Assembly (NCBI GenBank): GCA_015061745.1
Contig: SUWB01000013.1
Span: 1 to 61,988 of the forward strand
Direction of reading: 5' to 3'
Source: Lentisphaerota bacterium
GTDB taxonomy: Bacteria > Verrucomicrobiota > Lentisphaeria > Victivallales > Victivallaceae
DNA length: 61,988 bases
The position numbers and the translations under genes were made by a program. Shown here piece by piece: positions 44,633 to 53,619 of the stretch. Positions within the stretch are counted from its first letter, which is position 1. Every line of letters begins with the position of its first letter. The notes below the pieces were generated by a model. It ran no database searches, was not told the DNA's origin, and saw only the letters and a program-made list of their open reading frames with translations.

Positions 44633-44663
44633 TTGAAAAATGACCGCTCGGTCATTATATTAC
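44633..44663 (+). promoter_or_regulatory. Promoter of the RND efflux operon
   Basis: TTGAAA (44633-44638), 17 bp, TATATTAC (44656-44663). The spacer is occupied by a palindromic operator (44639-44656). Confidence 0.8.
44639..44656. promoter_or_regulatory. TetR-type palindromic operator inside the RND promoter
   Basis: AATGACCG-CT-CGGTCATT is an 8+8-bp inverted repeat with a 2-bp centre. TGACCGnnCGGTCA is a form used by TetR-family repressors of efflux systems. It fills the whole -35/-10 spacer, so binding would block RNA polymerase. No TetR-family gene is in the window; the repressor must be encoded elsewhere. Confidence 0.75.
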
Positions 44664-44716
44664 AAAAGTTGCTTAATTTTTCGTCAAAAATAATAGGATA
44701 ATAAGGCGAGGAGAAA

Positions 44717-45880
44717 ATGAGAAAGATTGGATTGATTCTGTTGTTTGCGGCACTGTTTTCTGTCTGCGCGTCCGGCTGCCGTAAAAAAGCGGTCAAAGAA
44801 AACAAAGAAAAAGTTGTCCGTGTCGGCACTATGAAGCCCGTTCACAAACTTTTCCAGCAGCGTATTCCTGTACAGGGGACAGTGGCTCCTGTACGCTATG
44901 CAACACTTTCCAGCAAAACTTCAGGAACTCTCGATATCCTTGAGGCCGCCGAAGGAAAACAGATGAAGAAAAATTCTCTGCTTTTCCAGGTCGATAAATC
45001 CAATCTGGAAAATCAGGTCACTGTGGCCCAGCGGCAGTTCGACGTCTGCCGTTCCGAAGTGGAAACAGCAAAAATCGCCCTTGATCTTGCCAAGATCCGT
45101 CTGCGCAAAGCTCAGCTGGACTTCAAACGTGCCGTGACCCTGCACCAGACCAAGGCGATCTCTCAGGAAAATTACGAAAGTGCCGAGGTGGACCTTAAAG
45201 GTGCCGCCGCCGAAGTTGCCAGTTCCGAAGCTAAATTGCAAATCGCCATTGCCAAACGGGAACAACAGGAAAACAATCTTAAGATCGCCCGCAAAAATCT
45301 CTCTGACTCTGAAGTTCGTGCCCCTTTCAGCGGTATTATCACCGTTTGCGACTTTGAACCCAATGAATACGTCAGTCAGGGAACAGCCATTCTCAAGATC
45401 GAAGATCAGAGCCTTTTGCAGGTGGAGTGCTTCATCAGTTCCGTCTACTACAATCTGATCGTTCCCGGCAAAACTCAAGCCAACTTCAAACTGGACGGCA
45501 AAAATGCCGGTTCCGCAGTTGTGACCTACCGTTCTCCCAGTGTCGATCCCCTGAGCAGAACTTTCAAAATCAAGATTCGCCTGCCCAAAGATACGCCTCT
45601 GGTCAGCGGACTCCTCTGTGATGTGGATCTGATGCTCCAGGCACGTCAGGGTTACGGTGTTCCTGCTGACGCAATTATGACCCGCGGCGCAGGACGTGAA
45701 GTCATCTTCGTTATGGATAACGGCAAAGCCAGAATGGTCGAAGTTAAACGGGGCATCGTTGAACCCTATTATGCAGAAATCATCGGCGGAAGCAAACTGA
45801 AAAATAATTCCGTTATCGTTTCAGGACACACCTTTGTCAACAACGGCGACAAGGTTATTTCCAACCGCACGGAGAAGTAA
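44717..45880 (+). CDS. RND efflux periplasmic adaptor (membrane-fusion lipoprotein)
   Basis: A 387-residue membrane-fusion protein. The lipoprotein signal ends CASG-C21, so the protein is lipid-anchored in the inner membrane, as AcrA is. It has a barrel-sandwich/lipoyl half (VRYATLSSKTSGTLDIL), a long helical hairpin with coiled-coil character (about 85-190) and the second lipoyl half DSEVRAPFSGIITVCDFEPNEYVSQG. It links the RND pump to an outer-membrane channel. It is followed after 3 nt by the pump gene; no TolC-like gene is near, so a channel from elsewhere must be used. Confidence 0.94.
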   Translation: MRKIGLILLFAALFSVCASGCRKKAVKENKEKVVRVGTMKPVHKLFQQRIPVQGTVAPVRYATLSSKTSGTLDILEAAEGKQMKKNSLLFQVDKSNLENQVTVAQRQFDVCRSEVETAKIALDLAKIRLRKAQLDFKRAVTLHQTKAISQENYESAEVDLKGAAAEVASSEAKLQIAIAKREQQENNLKIARKNLSDSEVRAPFSGIITVCDFEPNEYVSQGTAILKIEDQSLLQVECFISSVYYNLIVPGKTQANFKLDGKNAGSAVVTYRSPSVDPLSRTFKIKIRLPKDTPLVSGLLCDVDLMLQARQGYGVPADAIMTRGAGREVIFVMDNGKARMVEVKRGIVEPYYAEIIGGSKLKNNSVIVSGHTFVNNGDKVISNRTEK

Positions 45881-45883
45881 ATT

Positions 45884-48800
45884 ATGTTTCTGACCCACTG
45901 GTCGGTGCGGCGACCCATTGCAATGACCGCATTCATTATCGTGCTCCTGATGCTGGGAGTCAACTCCTACCGTAAGTTGAGCATTGACCTTATGCCCAGT
46001 ATCGACTCCCCCTTCGTGTTGATCCGGGCAGAGTACCAGGGCGGCAGTCCGGAAGAAATCGAAGTTGAAGTTGCCCGCCGTATCGAAGATGCTGTGTCTT
46101 CTCTTGAAGGTTTGCGTCATATTTCCGCAATGTGTATGGAAAACGAATGCCGCGTCAACCTTGAGTTCAATATGGGAGCCAACATCGACATTGCGGCAAC
46201 CGAAGTACGCGAACAGCTCAACCGTATCCGCGATGACTTCCCTGAAGGCGTTGATGAACCGACGATCCGGAAAATCGACAATAACGCAAGTTCTGTTGCA
46301 TATATCTTCCTGACCGGCGACCGTCCCATTGATGAAATCTACGACTATGCTGATGATAAGCTGGCCGATAAATTTTCAGCCATTCCCGGTGTGGGTGAAG
46401 TCCGTGTCCGCGGTTCCAACGAAATGCAGATCCACATTCTTGTCAACCGTCAGAAATTGGCCTCCACCAATTTGACCATTGACGACATCGTCAAGAAACT
46501 TCAGGACAACAATGTCAAGATTCCTGCCGGCCGTATCCGCGGCAACAAACAGGAAACCAACATTACCTTTGACGGTGAATTCAAAAGTTTTGATGACATT
46601 GAATCTCTGGAAATCGGTAAGCATCAGGGCAAGCGTGTCTATCTGCGTGACGTCGCCAAGGCTCAGCTCATTTCCCGTGAAGCCCGCGGCCGTGCCTTTG
46701 TCAACGGCAAACCTGCGGCCGGATTCAGCATCGTCAAACGAAGCGACGCCAACGTAATGGAAGTGATTAAAGGTATCCGCAAAACCTTTAACCAGATCGT
46801 CAGCAAAGGCGAATTGCCTTCCGGTATGGAAATGGTCTGGTACAGCGACTCCGGTGACTTTATCCAGTCCTCTGTGGATGACTCCTGGAGCAGTATTCTC
46901 ACAGGTATCATTCTTACGGGTGTGCTGCTTTTCCTTTTCCTCCACGAAGTCCGTTCCACCTTTATCGTGCTGATCTCAATGCCGATTTCAGTGATCGTCA
47001 CCTTTGCCGCAATGCAGATGCTGGACTACACGTTCAACATTATGACACTGCTTTCTCTGGGGTGTTCAGTGGGTGTGCTGGTCACAAACTCCATTGTGGT
47101 CATCGAAAATATCTTCAAACACCTTGACAAAGGCGAATCCCCCAAAGAAGCTGCCGAAAAAGGCACCAACGAAGTTATCAACGCTGTGGCCGCCAGTGCT
47201 CTCACCAACGTGGTGGTGTTCGTCCCTGTTGCTATGATGACCACCCGCACGGGATTGATGATGGCCCCCTTTGCCGGTGTGATGGTGGTTGCCACTATCA
47301 TCTCACTTTTCATCAGCTTCACATTGACTCCCATTCTGGCAATGATTCTGCTCAAAAAGCAGAGCGACAACAAAAATTCCTTTATGGAAAAACTCTTTAC
47401 CCCCTGGAATTTTTGCTATGATGCCCTCTGTCGCGGCTTTGACCGGACGATGGACTTCACCCGCAAATTTGCCTGGCTGGTTCTCGCCATCATTGTCGGC
47501 GGCTGTGCTTTCATCTACTTTGTTATCGTTCCCCAGGTGGGACTTTCCTTCCTGCCCAATGCGGACCAGGGAGAAATGACCATCCGTCTGGAATTCCCCA
47601 CCTACTACAACCTCGAGACCACCACTCAGCGTACCATTGAAGCTGCCAACAAGATCAAAGCTCTGCCCTTTGTTAAAAATGTCAGTATCAATGTGGGTAA
47701 CGTGAGCGGTGCCGGCGGTCAGGTTTCTGCGGCTGTGTATCTGGGACAGATCCACGCCAAGATGACCCGCAAAAATGAACGTAAAGAAACTCTGCCCCAG
47801 TTGATTGACATTGCCCGCGAAACCCTGTCCTATATGGATAACTGCATCGTCACCATCAACGTGCCGAAATCCGGCGGCGGTTCATCTGCCGATATTCCTA
47901 TGCGTATAAGCGGTTCCAGTTTGGAAGAACTGGAGCGTATCGGCCGCAAGGCTCAGGAACTGGCCAAAGATATGCCTCTTATTTCCGACCTTGACACCAG
48001 TATCCGCGTGGGCAAACCCAATATTGACATCACGCCCCGCCGTCCGGTGCTGCAGAATCTGGGCATTTCCGCCAAAACCCTGAGCAGTTCTATCCGCGGA
48101 ACCTATGAAGGTATTGAAGTGGGAACGTTCCGTATGGGCAACCGTTCCTTTGACATCCGCCTGAAGCAGGATGAAGAAATGGGTCTCGACCAGCTTTCCA
48201 ATCTGGCGATCGGTGCCCGTGAAGGTTATCCTATGAACATCAATGTTCTTGCCAATCTGACACAGAATACCCGTTCTGTCTGTATCAACCGTTACGACAA
48301 AGAACGTGCCATCTGGCTTTACGCCAACGTGGCTCCCGGTGTGGCTCTGGGCCACGCTGTGAAGGCTCTCCGGAAAACCTCTGAAGATATCCTTCCTCCC
48401 GGATACAGTGTCCGCTTCATCGGTCAGGTGGAACGTATGGGCGAAACCTCACTTGAGTTCATTGAGGTGATCGTTCTGGCCATCTTCCTCACCTATCTGC
48501 TGATCGTGGCGATTATGGAATCCTGGACAAAGCCTTTCCTGATTATGTTCACCGTTCCTCTGGGCTTCCTCGGTATGTATCTGACCTTGTTCTCAGTGGG
48601 AATGTCTATGTCGATGATGGGACTTTTGGGCGGCGTTATGATGATCGGTATCGTGGTGAACAACGCCATTCTGATTATGGATGAGTGTTCTGTGCTGACT
48701 GCTCAGGGCAAATCCACCCATACAGCTATGCTTGAAGCCACCAAAGCCAAATTCCGTCCCATTGTGATGACCAGTATCGCTTCAGTTGCCGGTATGCTGC

Positions 48801-48967
48801 CTATGGCTCTGGGAACAGGTCTCGGTTCAGAACTCCGTGCCTCCTGCGGTATGGGTGTGGTTGGCGGTCTTGCATTCTCAGCAGTGCTGACATTGTATAT
48901 GATCCCGGCCTTGTACTTTGCCTTTGTAAAGGACAAAGTCATCGCTCCCGCCGAAGAAAATAAATAA
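45884..48967 (+). CDS. RND efflux pump, AcrB/HAE1-like, with a non-canonical proton relay
   Basis: A 1027-residue RND transporter with 12 TM segments and two large periplasmic loops. The N-terminus (FLTHWSVRRPIAMTAFIIVLLMLG) and SIDLMPSIDSPFVLIRAEYQGGSPEEIE are standard. In TM4 the AcrB proton-relay pair Asp407-Asp408 is replaced by Thr401-Asn402 (VGVLVTNSIVVIEN). In TM10 Lys940 is replaced by Asn926 (GIVVNNAILIMDE). The Arg971 equivalent is kept (Arg958 in KFRPIVMTS). It still has the overall HAE1 body. The substrate is unknown, but drugs or lipids are typical. Transcription is probably repressed by a TetR-type protein at 44639-44656. Confidence 0.95.
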   Translation: MFLTHWSVRRPIAMTAFIIVLLMLGVNSYRKLSIDLMPSIDSPFVLIRAEYQGGSPEEIEVEVARRIEDAVSSLEGLRHISAMCMENECRVNLEFNMGANIDIAATEVREQLNRIRDDFPEGVDEPTIRKIDNNASSVAYIFLTGDRPIDEIYDYADDKLADKFSAIPGVGEVRVRGSNEMQIHILVNRQKLASTNLTIDDIVKKLQDNNVKIPAGRIRGNKQETNITFDGEFKSFDDIESLEIGKHQGKRVYLRDVAKAQLISREARGRAFVNGKPAAGFSIVKRSDANVMEVIKGIRKTFNQIVSKGELPSGMEMVWYSDSGDFIQSSVDDSWSSILTGIILTGVLLFLFLHEVRSTFIVLISMPISVIVTFAAMQMLDYTFNIMTLLSLGCSVGVLVTNSIVVIENIFKHLDKGESPKEAAEKGTNEVINAVAASALTNVVVFVPVAMMTTRTGLMMAPFAGVMVVATIISLFISFTLTPILAMILLKKQSDNKNSFMEKLFTPWNFCYDALCRGFDRTMDFTRKFAWLVLAIIVGGCAFIYFVIVPQVGLSFLPNADQGEMTIRLEFPTYYNLETTTQRTIEAANKIKALPFVKNVSINVGNVSGAGGQVSAAVYLGQIHAKMTRKNERKETLPQLIDIARETLSYMDNCIVTINVPKSGGGSSADIPMRISGSSLEELERIGRKAQELAKDMPLISDLDTSIRVGKPNIDITPRRPVLQNLGISAKTLSSSIRGTYEGIEVGTFRMGNRSFDIRLKQDEEMGLDQLSNLAIGAREGYPMNINVLANLTQNTRSVCINRYDKERAIWLYANVAPGVALGHAVKALRKTSEDILPPGYSVRFIGQVERMGETSLEFIEVIVLAIFLTYLLIVAIMESWTKPFLIMFTVPLGFLGMYLTLFSVGMSMSMMGLLGGVMMIGIVVNNAILIMDECSVLTAQGKSTHTAMLEATKAKFRPIVMTSIASVAGMLPMALGTGLGSELRASCGMGVVGGLAFSAVLTLYMIPALYFAFVKDKVIAPAEENK

Positions 48968-48983
48968 AATTTCTTTAACGCTC

Positions 48984-49023
48984 AAACTTCCGTATTGATT
49001 TTTCAGTGCGGAAGTTTTTTTCT
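48984..49023 (+). terminator. Terminator of the RND operon
   Basis: A 9-bp stem AAACTTCCG / CGGAAGTTT (48984-48992, 49009-49017) with a 16-nt loop is followed by a T-rich tail. It touches the -35 of the next gene's promoter. Confidence 0.8.
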
Positions 49024-49053
49024 TGCTTTTTTCCCTATCCGGAAGTATATTAT
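49023..49053 (+). promoter_or_regulatory. Promoter of the MBL-fold gene
   Basis: TTGCTT (49023-49028), 17 bp, TATATTAT (49046-49053), 27 bp before the start codon. Confidence 0.7.
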
Positions 49054-49080
49054 GGAACAAATATTATTCAGGAGCAGCAA

Positions 49081-49821
49081 ATGAAAATCATCACTCTCGG
49101 AACCGGCCACGGCAGTGCAACTGCCACACATATGTCCAGCATCACCTGTCTGGAATGCGGCGGGAAAACCTATCTTATTGATTGTGCCGACGGAACAGAT
49201 GCCGTTATGATGCAGAAGCATCTCAACCCTTCTGATTTGACCGCCGTTTTCATCACCCATATGCACCTTGACCACACAGGGGGACTTCCTGTGATTATGA
49301 AACGCAATGTCAAGGAAGAAGCCGCCCGTATGACCATTGTTCTGCCGGATATGGAACTTATTCCCTGTATGGAACAGTGGATCGCCCTGCAGGGGTTTGC
49401 TGAGCAGCTGAAAAAGGAGCCCTTTATTTACCGGGATTCCAAAGAAGGCTATGACGACGGCAATCTGAAACTGACCGCTCAGGCCACAGAACACCTTGCC
49501 TCAACGGGGAAACCCAGCTATGCTTACAGAATCGAAACCGAAAACAAGATCCTCTGTTTCACCGGAGACTTGCGGGGCGATTGTCAGGACTTCCCCTTTG
49601 CAGCGGCCAACAACACCGATCTGGTGGTCTCTGAGTTGACCCATTTCCGTCTGGAACACATCTGGCCCTATCTGGAAAAACTGCAAACCCAAGCCCTTAT
49701 TTTCAATCATCTGGGCAACTGGAGCCAGGTTCCTGAAGAACAGGAACGGATCAAAGAAAAATGCAAAGCCCTCCCCTACCCCGTCACTCTGGCATACGAC
49801 GGTATGGAAATAACGCTTTGA
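49081..49821 (+). CDS. MBL-fold metallo-hydrolase (RNase Z-like)
   Basis: A 246-residue metallo-beta-lactamase-fold protein. The metal motif is THMHLDH (59-65) followed by TGGLP. Other ligand segments are ATEHLAS, FTGDLRGD and FNHLGNW. The N-terminal TLGTGHGSAT and the single-domain size resemble RNase Z/phosphonate-type MBL hydrolases, but a tRNA-binding exosite arm was not recognised, so the substrate is open. ATG 49081 follows AGGAG and the promoter spacing supports it. Confidence 0.85.
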   Translation: MKIITLGTGHGSATATHMSSITCLECGGKTYLIDCADGTDAVMMQKHLNPSDLTAVFITHMHLDHTGGLPVIMKRNVKEEAARMTIVLPDMELIPCMEQWIALQGFAEQLKKEPFIYRDSKEGYDDGNLKLTAQATEHLASTGKPSYAYRIETENKILCFTGDLRGDCQDFPFAAANNTDLVVSELTHFRLEHIWPYLEKLQTQALIFNHLGNWSQVPEEQERIKEKCKALPYPVTLAYDGMEITL

Positions 49822-49885
49822 TTTTTTCATTTGCAGAAGCAGTGAAGCAGGAGCAGGCCGAAATTGCAGTAGAAAAAAGTGAAGG

Positions 49886-50065
49886 ATGTTTAGACTTTTA
49901 CTTAAACGTTTGTTCGAGAAAGCTGAAGCATATTCAGAACGTTTAACCGCAATAGCCGAAGAAATGCAAAAAGAAAGTCAAAAATCTATCAGTCCTCCCA
50001 ATAATTGGGGCACCGGTACTTATGCGGCCCAACAAGAAAGGGCTGTTGACATTTTTTTGAAGTGA
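49886..50065 (+). CDS. Small ORF, 59 residues, unknown
   Basis: This reading frame encodes MFRLLLKRLFEKAEAYSERL and continues to a C-terminal ERAVDIFLK. It is amphipathic and charged, with an N-terminal basic helix and no signal peptide. AAGG lies only 1-2 nt before the ATG, a poor ribosome-binding spacing. The stretch 49822-50123 holds nothing else recognisable. The frame could be a small protein or the tail of a lost gene, since a transposase remnant lies 2 kb further on. No family is recognised. Confidence 0.35.
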   Translation: MFRLLLKRLFEKAEAYSERLTAIAEEMQKESQKSISPPNNWGTGTYAAQQERAVDIFLK

Positions 50066-50123
50066 TTTTTTGTTTTCAGTTAAGGTTTGCCTCCTTTGTT
50101 TTGGCAGGGAACAAAGGAGTTTT

Positions 50124-52022
50124 TCAAAGCCTGATTATGGCACGGATGTCATCGTGACCATATTTTTCGTGTTTGCCAATCCCATCGTCATTTTTGCCGT
50201 TGCAGCCTTCGCTCCATACTGCAACAGCCTCTGCTTCACAACGAACACGATCAAAGAATCTTGTTTGAGGGTTGTAGAGCCGTTCAAAAACTGGAATTTT
50301 CCCTTTGATATAATGAAATTTTTTGCCGCTGAAAGGATCAACTGGCAGCCATTCCGGAGCAGTCGCAGGATAAAATCCTTGTTTACGCTTTTCCAGTTCC
50401 AACTTCAGAAGTGTTTCAAGAAGAAGGTACATAGTATCCAATTCTGTGTACCTTTTGGGAATATTCTTTCGAGCCATTGTTCTGTCAAATAAAATGTGTT
50501 GAGTTAAAAGCGGATCTCCTTTATAAGAATTTTTTTGCTTGGATTTTATAAAAAGATTGCAGCTGTGCCTGATGACATACCAATACTGCGGAACAAACCA
50601 CCGGAAATTTTTAATTGCCGGCAGCCAGGATTTTCCTTCCCAGATCTGATCCTGAAAATCAAACAAGAGTGTTATTTCACCGCCAAGTGCAGCACGTTCC
50701 ATTGCGGCAAGCTGTTTTCGTTTTCCGGTCAGAATATCCAGCTGTTTTTTTAATTCATACTGCTCAAGTTTACCGTTTTCGAGAAGTAATTCAAAAGCAC
50801 TCTTCTTTTCCAACAACAGAGCATAACTGAACAGATGGCTTATAGTGATATGATCTTTGTCCAAGCGGTCAATGCTTTTGTTGATACAATCCAATGCATC
50901 AATAACCGTCGCCATATCATTGTTTTGAAGAGCAAATCTTATACGCCACACTTGAACGCGGGCCAACTTGCGCAGCAGCAGGAGTTCATCTAAAATAATC
51001 CCTCCCAAATAATATTTCTTGTATTCCCTCATTTTCGGAGGAAGTATACTCGAAAAAAGATCGGAAATTTTCTTTAATTGAGGAGATTCATCAAATGTAT
51101 TTTTCCAAGTATCAAAGTTTTTTTTATCAAGCTTTCCTTTAGGGAAGACAATAAAGTCATCTTGTTTCCGGGCAGCAGTCAAATCTTCAAAAGCCTTGAA
51201 GTGTTGTTCGAGATTTTTCCAAAAGCCGATGTTGTCGCGCCCTTCTTTATAATAAAAATCCCGTACTCCTTCGGCAGTTAATGGGAAACCGAAAAATTTC
51301 CCGGCTTGCAAAAGATTTTTCTGATAGGTCCTTTCTTCATTAAAAGCCGCTTCGATCATTACGCTCCAGGAAATGATAAATGCAACGAGCACGGTCAGAT
51401 TGGGGCGGGAAAACATTTTTTTCCAGTTTTCATTTCCCGAATATAACTTAAAAAGACAGAAAAGTGCTCCCCAAATCGTAAAAAATCCAATAATGGCAAT
51501 ATTGAACGTAATTGAAAAAGTTTCAGCATATATAAAGTTTATCACTCTGTAACAGCAGACAATGACTTCATAAAATGCCGGACCACCCAGAAAAACAAAT
51601 GTCCAGCAAGCACTTCCCGGGATGACCCAATGGGAATCCTTATGAAACACCGCAAGTGGGAGCAGCCAGAAAAAAGCTGCAATAAAAGTGTAATATCCTA
51701 TCTCTCTTCCGAAAAAATATCCGCTTCCCCATACTGCAAGAGACAATAGGATACAGGCGGGGATAAACCATTTTTTGAATTTTTCCGGAACCCGGGTATA
51801 AAAAAAAGCAAGATTACAGAACGATGCCGCAAGAGCAAACACAGCAAAGATCACAAGAAAATATGGAGAGAGTTTCCAAGCTTTTGAGAAGTTGATCAGC
51901 CAACCGCCCAAGGTCATCCATACTGCAATGCTCCATATTCCCAAGGTGGCAAGGAGAACTGTAAAAAATGCTGTTTGAGGAGCACTTGCGGCATCAAAAA
52001 ACTTTTTTATCAACTTTTTCAT
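50124..52022 (-). CDS. Large multi-TM protein of unknown function
   Basis: A 632-residue protein. The first about 245 residues contain seven or eight hydrophobic segments (TAFFTVLLATLGIWSIAVWM, LVIFAVFALAASFCNLAFFY and others). The rest is soluble, helical and charged (about 250-632) with a tail LPVDPFSGKKFHYIKGKIPVF then EAVAVWSEGCNGKNDDGIG. That tail resembles the C-terminal DPF-sG-k-f-Y pattern seen in some prepilin-like or DUF-family proteins of Lentisphaerota; no enzyme motif was recognised. ATG 52022 gives MKKLIKKFFDAA. Promoter at 52097-52127 and a palindrome at 52070-52089 precede it. Function unknown. Confidence 0.65.
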   Translation of the reverse strand: MKKLIKKFFDAASAPQTAFFTVLLATLGIWSIAVWMTLGGWLINFSKAWKLSPYFLVIFAVFALAASFCNLAFFYTRVPEKFKKWFIPACILLSLAVWGSGYFFGREIGYYTFIAAFFWLLPLAVFHKDSHWVIPGSACWTFVFLGGPAFYEVIVCCYRVINFIYAETFSITFNIAIIGFFTIWGALFCLFKLYSGNENWKKMFSRPNLTVLVAFIISWSVMIEAAFNEERTYQKNLLQAGKFFGFPLTAEGVRDFYYKEGRDNIGFWKNLEQHFKAFEDLTAARKQDDFIVFPKGKLDKKNFDTWKNTFDESPQLKKISDLFSSILPPKMREYKKYYLGGIILDELLLLRKLARVQVWRIRFALQNNDMATVIDALDCINKSIDRLDKDHITISHLFSYALLLEKKSAFELLLENGKLEQYELKKQLDILTGKRKQLAAMERAALGGEITLLFDFQDQIWEGKSWLPAIKNFRWFVPQYWYVIRHSCNLFIKSKQKNSYKGDPLLTQHILFDRTMARKNIPKRYTELDTMYLLLETLLKLELEKRKQGFYPATAPEWLPVDPFSGKKFHYIKGKIPVFERLYNPQTRFFDRVRCEAEAVAVWSEGCNGKNDDGIGKHEKYGHDDIRAIIRL

Positions 52023-52069
52023 ACTTTTCCATAAAAAACACTTTTTACCGGTATAACTTTTTTTCCTTT

Positions 52070-52089
52070 GAGGCAATTAAAATTGCCTC
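52070..52089. promoter_or_regulatory. Perfect 20-bp palindrome in the leader of the membrane-protein gene
   Basis: GAGGCAATT-(AA)-AATTGCCTC on the plus strand, a 9+9-bp inverted repeat. It starts 8 nt downstream of the -10 of the minus-strand promoter at 52097-52127, so it lies at the transcription start. It could be an operator or an mRNA hairpin. Confidence 0.5.
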
Positions 52090-52096
52090 CTTTCTT

Positions 52097-52127
52097 ATAC
52101 AATACCACAAACAAGGCTCCTTTTCAA
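52097..52127 (-). promoter_or_regulatory. Promoter of the multi-TM protein gene
   Basis: On the minus strand -35 TTGAAA (52127-52122), 17 bp, -10 TATTGTAT (52104-52097). Confidence 0.55.
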
Positions 52128-52144
52128 ATTTTTTATTCAAATAA

Positions 52145-52474
52145 TCGCAGCGGTTATGCAACGGATCTGGTGCCCCTGCTATTTCCCCTGTAAATAAGGA
52201 ATTGAAATCTCAAGTGGAAGGAGCTTCCGGGGTAATCAAACAAGATATGGACTACGAGCGGGTTCGGCGAAAAGGCTTGGAAAATGTCAGTTGCAAATGT
52301 ATGCTGTTTTGTTTGGGATACAATATTCGCAAGCTTTTTACCTTGATTGCCGGTAAAGGAAAAATTGACTATTGGATCGCTCCTGACGGGCTTGAAGCAG
52401 AACTCCCCCAAACTCCCAAGATGGAGAAAATTATAAAAAAGCTGCAAAGAAAAGAGGCTGCTGCGAAACATTAG
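52145..52474 (+). pseudogene. C-terminal remnant of a DDE transposase (IS1182/IS5-like)
   Basis: An open frame of about 110 codons without its own start. It encodes QVEGASGVIKQDMDYERVRR then KGLENVSCKCMLFCLGYNIRKL, the C-terminal helix region of DDE transposases (pattern QVEGxFGxIK...R..RG...V..E..L..l.yNi.K). The N-terminal catalytic domain and both inverted repeats are missing; the left side runs directly into the promoter of the membrane-protein gene. It is a truncated, inactive insertion-sequence relic. Confidence 0.75.
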
Positions 52475-52510
52475 GTTTTGCAACAGCCCCCTTTGAAAAA
52501 AGGCAGTCAA

Positions 52511-53518
52511 TTACATAGACTGGCAGACGGTGATAACGATTTCACCGTAGATGTCATCGGCAGAGCAGCCGCGTGACAGGTCGTTGAGAGGCATAGCAAG
52601 TCCCTGAAGAACAGGGCCGTAAGCCTGAGCTTTGCCCAGACGCTGCACCAGCTTGTAGCAGATGTTTCCGGCGTTCAGGTCGGGGAAAATCAGCACGTTG
52701 GCCTGACCGGCAACAGCACTGCCGGGAGCCTTGGATTTGCCCACGCTGGGAACGATAGCAGCATCAGCCTGCAGTTCGCCGTCACAAAGGATATCCAGCT
52801 TATCAGCTTCAACGCGGCGGGCAAATTCAGCAGCAGCTTCACGGATCTTGATGAGCAGATCATCTTCGGCACTGCCTTTGGTGGAGAAGGAGAGGAAAGC
52901 CACTTTGGGGGTCTTGCCCAAAAGTGAACGGTAGGTCTTGGCAGTAGCCATAGCAATGTCAACCAGCTGATTGGCATCAGGATTGGGGATCACGCCGCAG
53001 TCAGAGAAAAGCAGAACATCGTCACCGGATTCGGTGGGTTCGGCAAGGTCCATAACAAAGGTGCTGCTGGCACTCTTGATGCCGGGGGCGGTACCGATGC
53101 AGTGGAAAGCAGCGCGGAGCATATCAGCGGTAGAAGCAATACTTCCGGCGACCAGACCGTCGGCAGCACCGTTTTTGCACATCATAGCACCGAAATAGAT
53201 ACGGCTGGACATCATCTTGACAGCCTTTTCCAGTTCCAGACCTTTGGCTTTGCGCTTTTCATAAAGCTGATTGGCATATTCCTGAAGCAGGGGGGAAGCC
53301 ATATAGTCAAGGGATTCAAACAGACGTTCAGTGACGCCGCCTTTGGCACAGGCATCAGCGATTTCAGCTTCGGTACCCAGCACGATAACTTTGGCAGCCA
53401 CTTTTTCAGCCATTGCCTTATTGGCGGCAACGACGACACGGGGATCCTGACCTTCGGGCAGAACAATGGTGCGTGCCACGGAACGGGCGCGCTCGGCGAA
53501 TTTTTCGATTGCAGACAT
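52511..53518 (-). CDS. pta: Phosphate acetyltransferase
   Basis: A 335-residue Pta (short form, without the DRTGG/P-loop N-terminal domain). VLPEGQDPRVVVAA opens the chain. ADGLVAGSIASTADMLRAAFHCIG, LLFSDCGVIPNPDANQLVDIA and the C-terminal VLIFPDLNAGNICYKLVQRLGKAQAYGPVLQGLAMPLNDLSRGCS are all canonical. It converts acetyl-CoA to acetyl phosphate. Together with ackA (54573) it forms the acetate/ATP pathway of a fermenter, but a gene on the opposite strand separates the two. Good AGGAG site; its own promoter at 53561-53591. Confidence 0.97.
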   Translation of the reverse strand: MSAIEKFAERARSVARTIVLPEGQDPRVVVAANKAMAEKVAAKVIVLGTEAEIADACAKGGVTERLFESLDYMASPLLQEYANQLYEKRKAKGLELEKAVKMMSSRIYFGAMMCKNGAADGLVAGSIASTADMLRAAFHCIGTAPGIKSASSTFVMDLAEPTESGDDVLLFSDCGVIPNPDANQLVDIAMATAKTYRSLLGKTPKVAFLSFSTKGSAEDDLLIKIREAAAEFARRVEADKLDILCDGELQADAAIVPSVGKSKAPGSAVAGQANVLIFPDLNAGNICYKLVQRLGKAQAYGPVLQGLAMPLNDLSRGCSADDIYGEIVITVCQSM

Positions 53519-53560
53519 CTTGTCTCTCCTTAAATAAAAGATAAAGAAAAAGCTATGTAC

Positions 53561-53591
53561 TTAATATACAGCAAATCCCTGTTTTTTTCAA
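53561..53591 (-). promoter_or_regulatory. Promoter of pta
   Basis: On the minus strand -35 TTGAAA (53591-53586), 17 bp, -10 TATATTAA (53568-53561). Confidence 0.75.
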
Positions 53592-53619
53592 GTCATCTGA
53601 CACCAAAAAACATTTCAAC

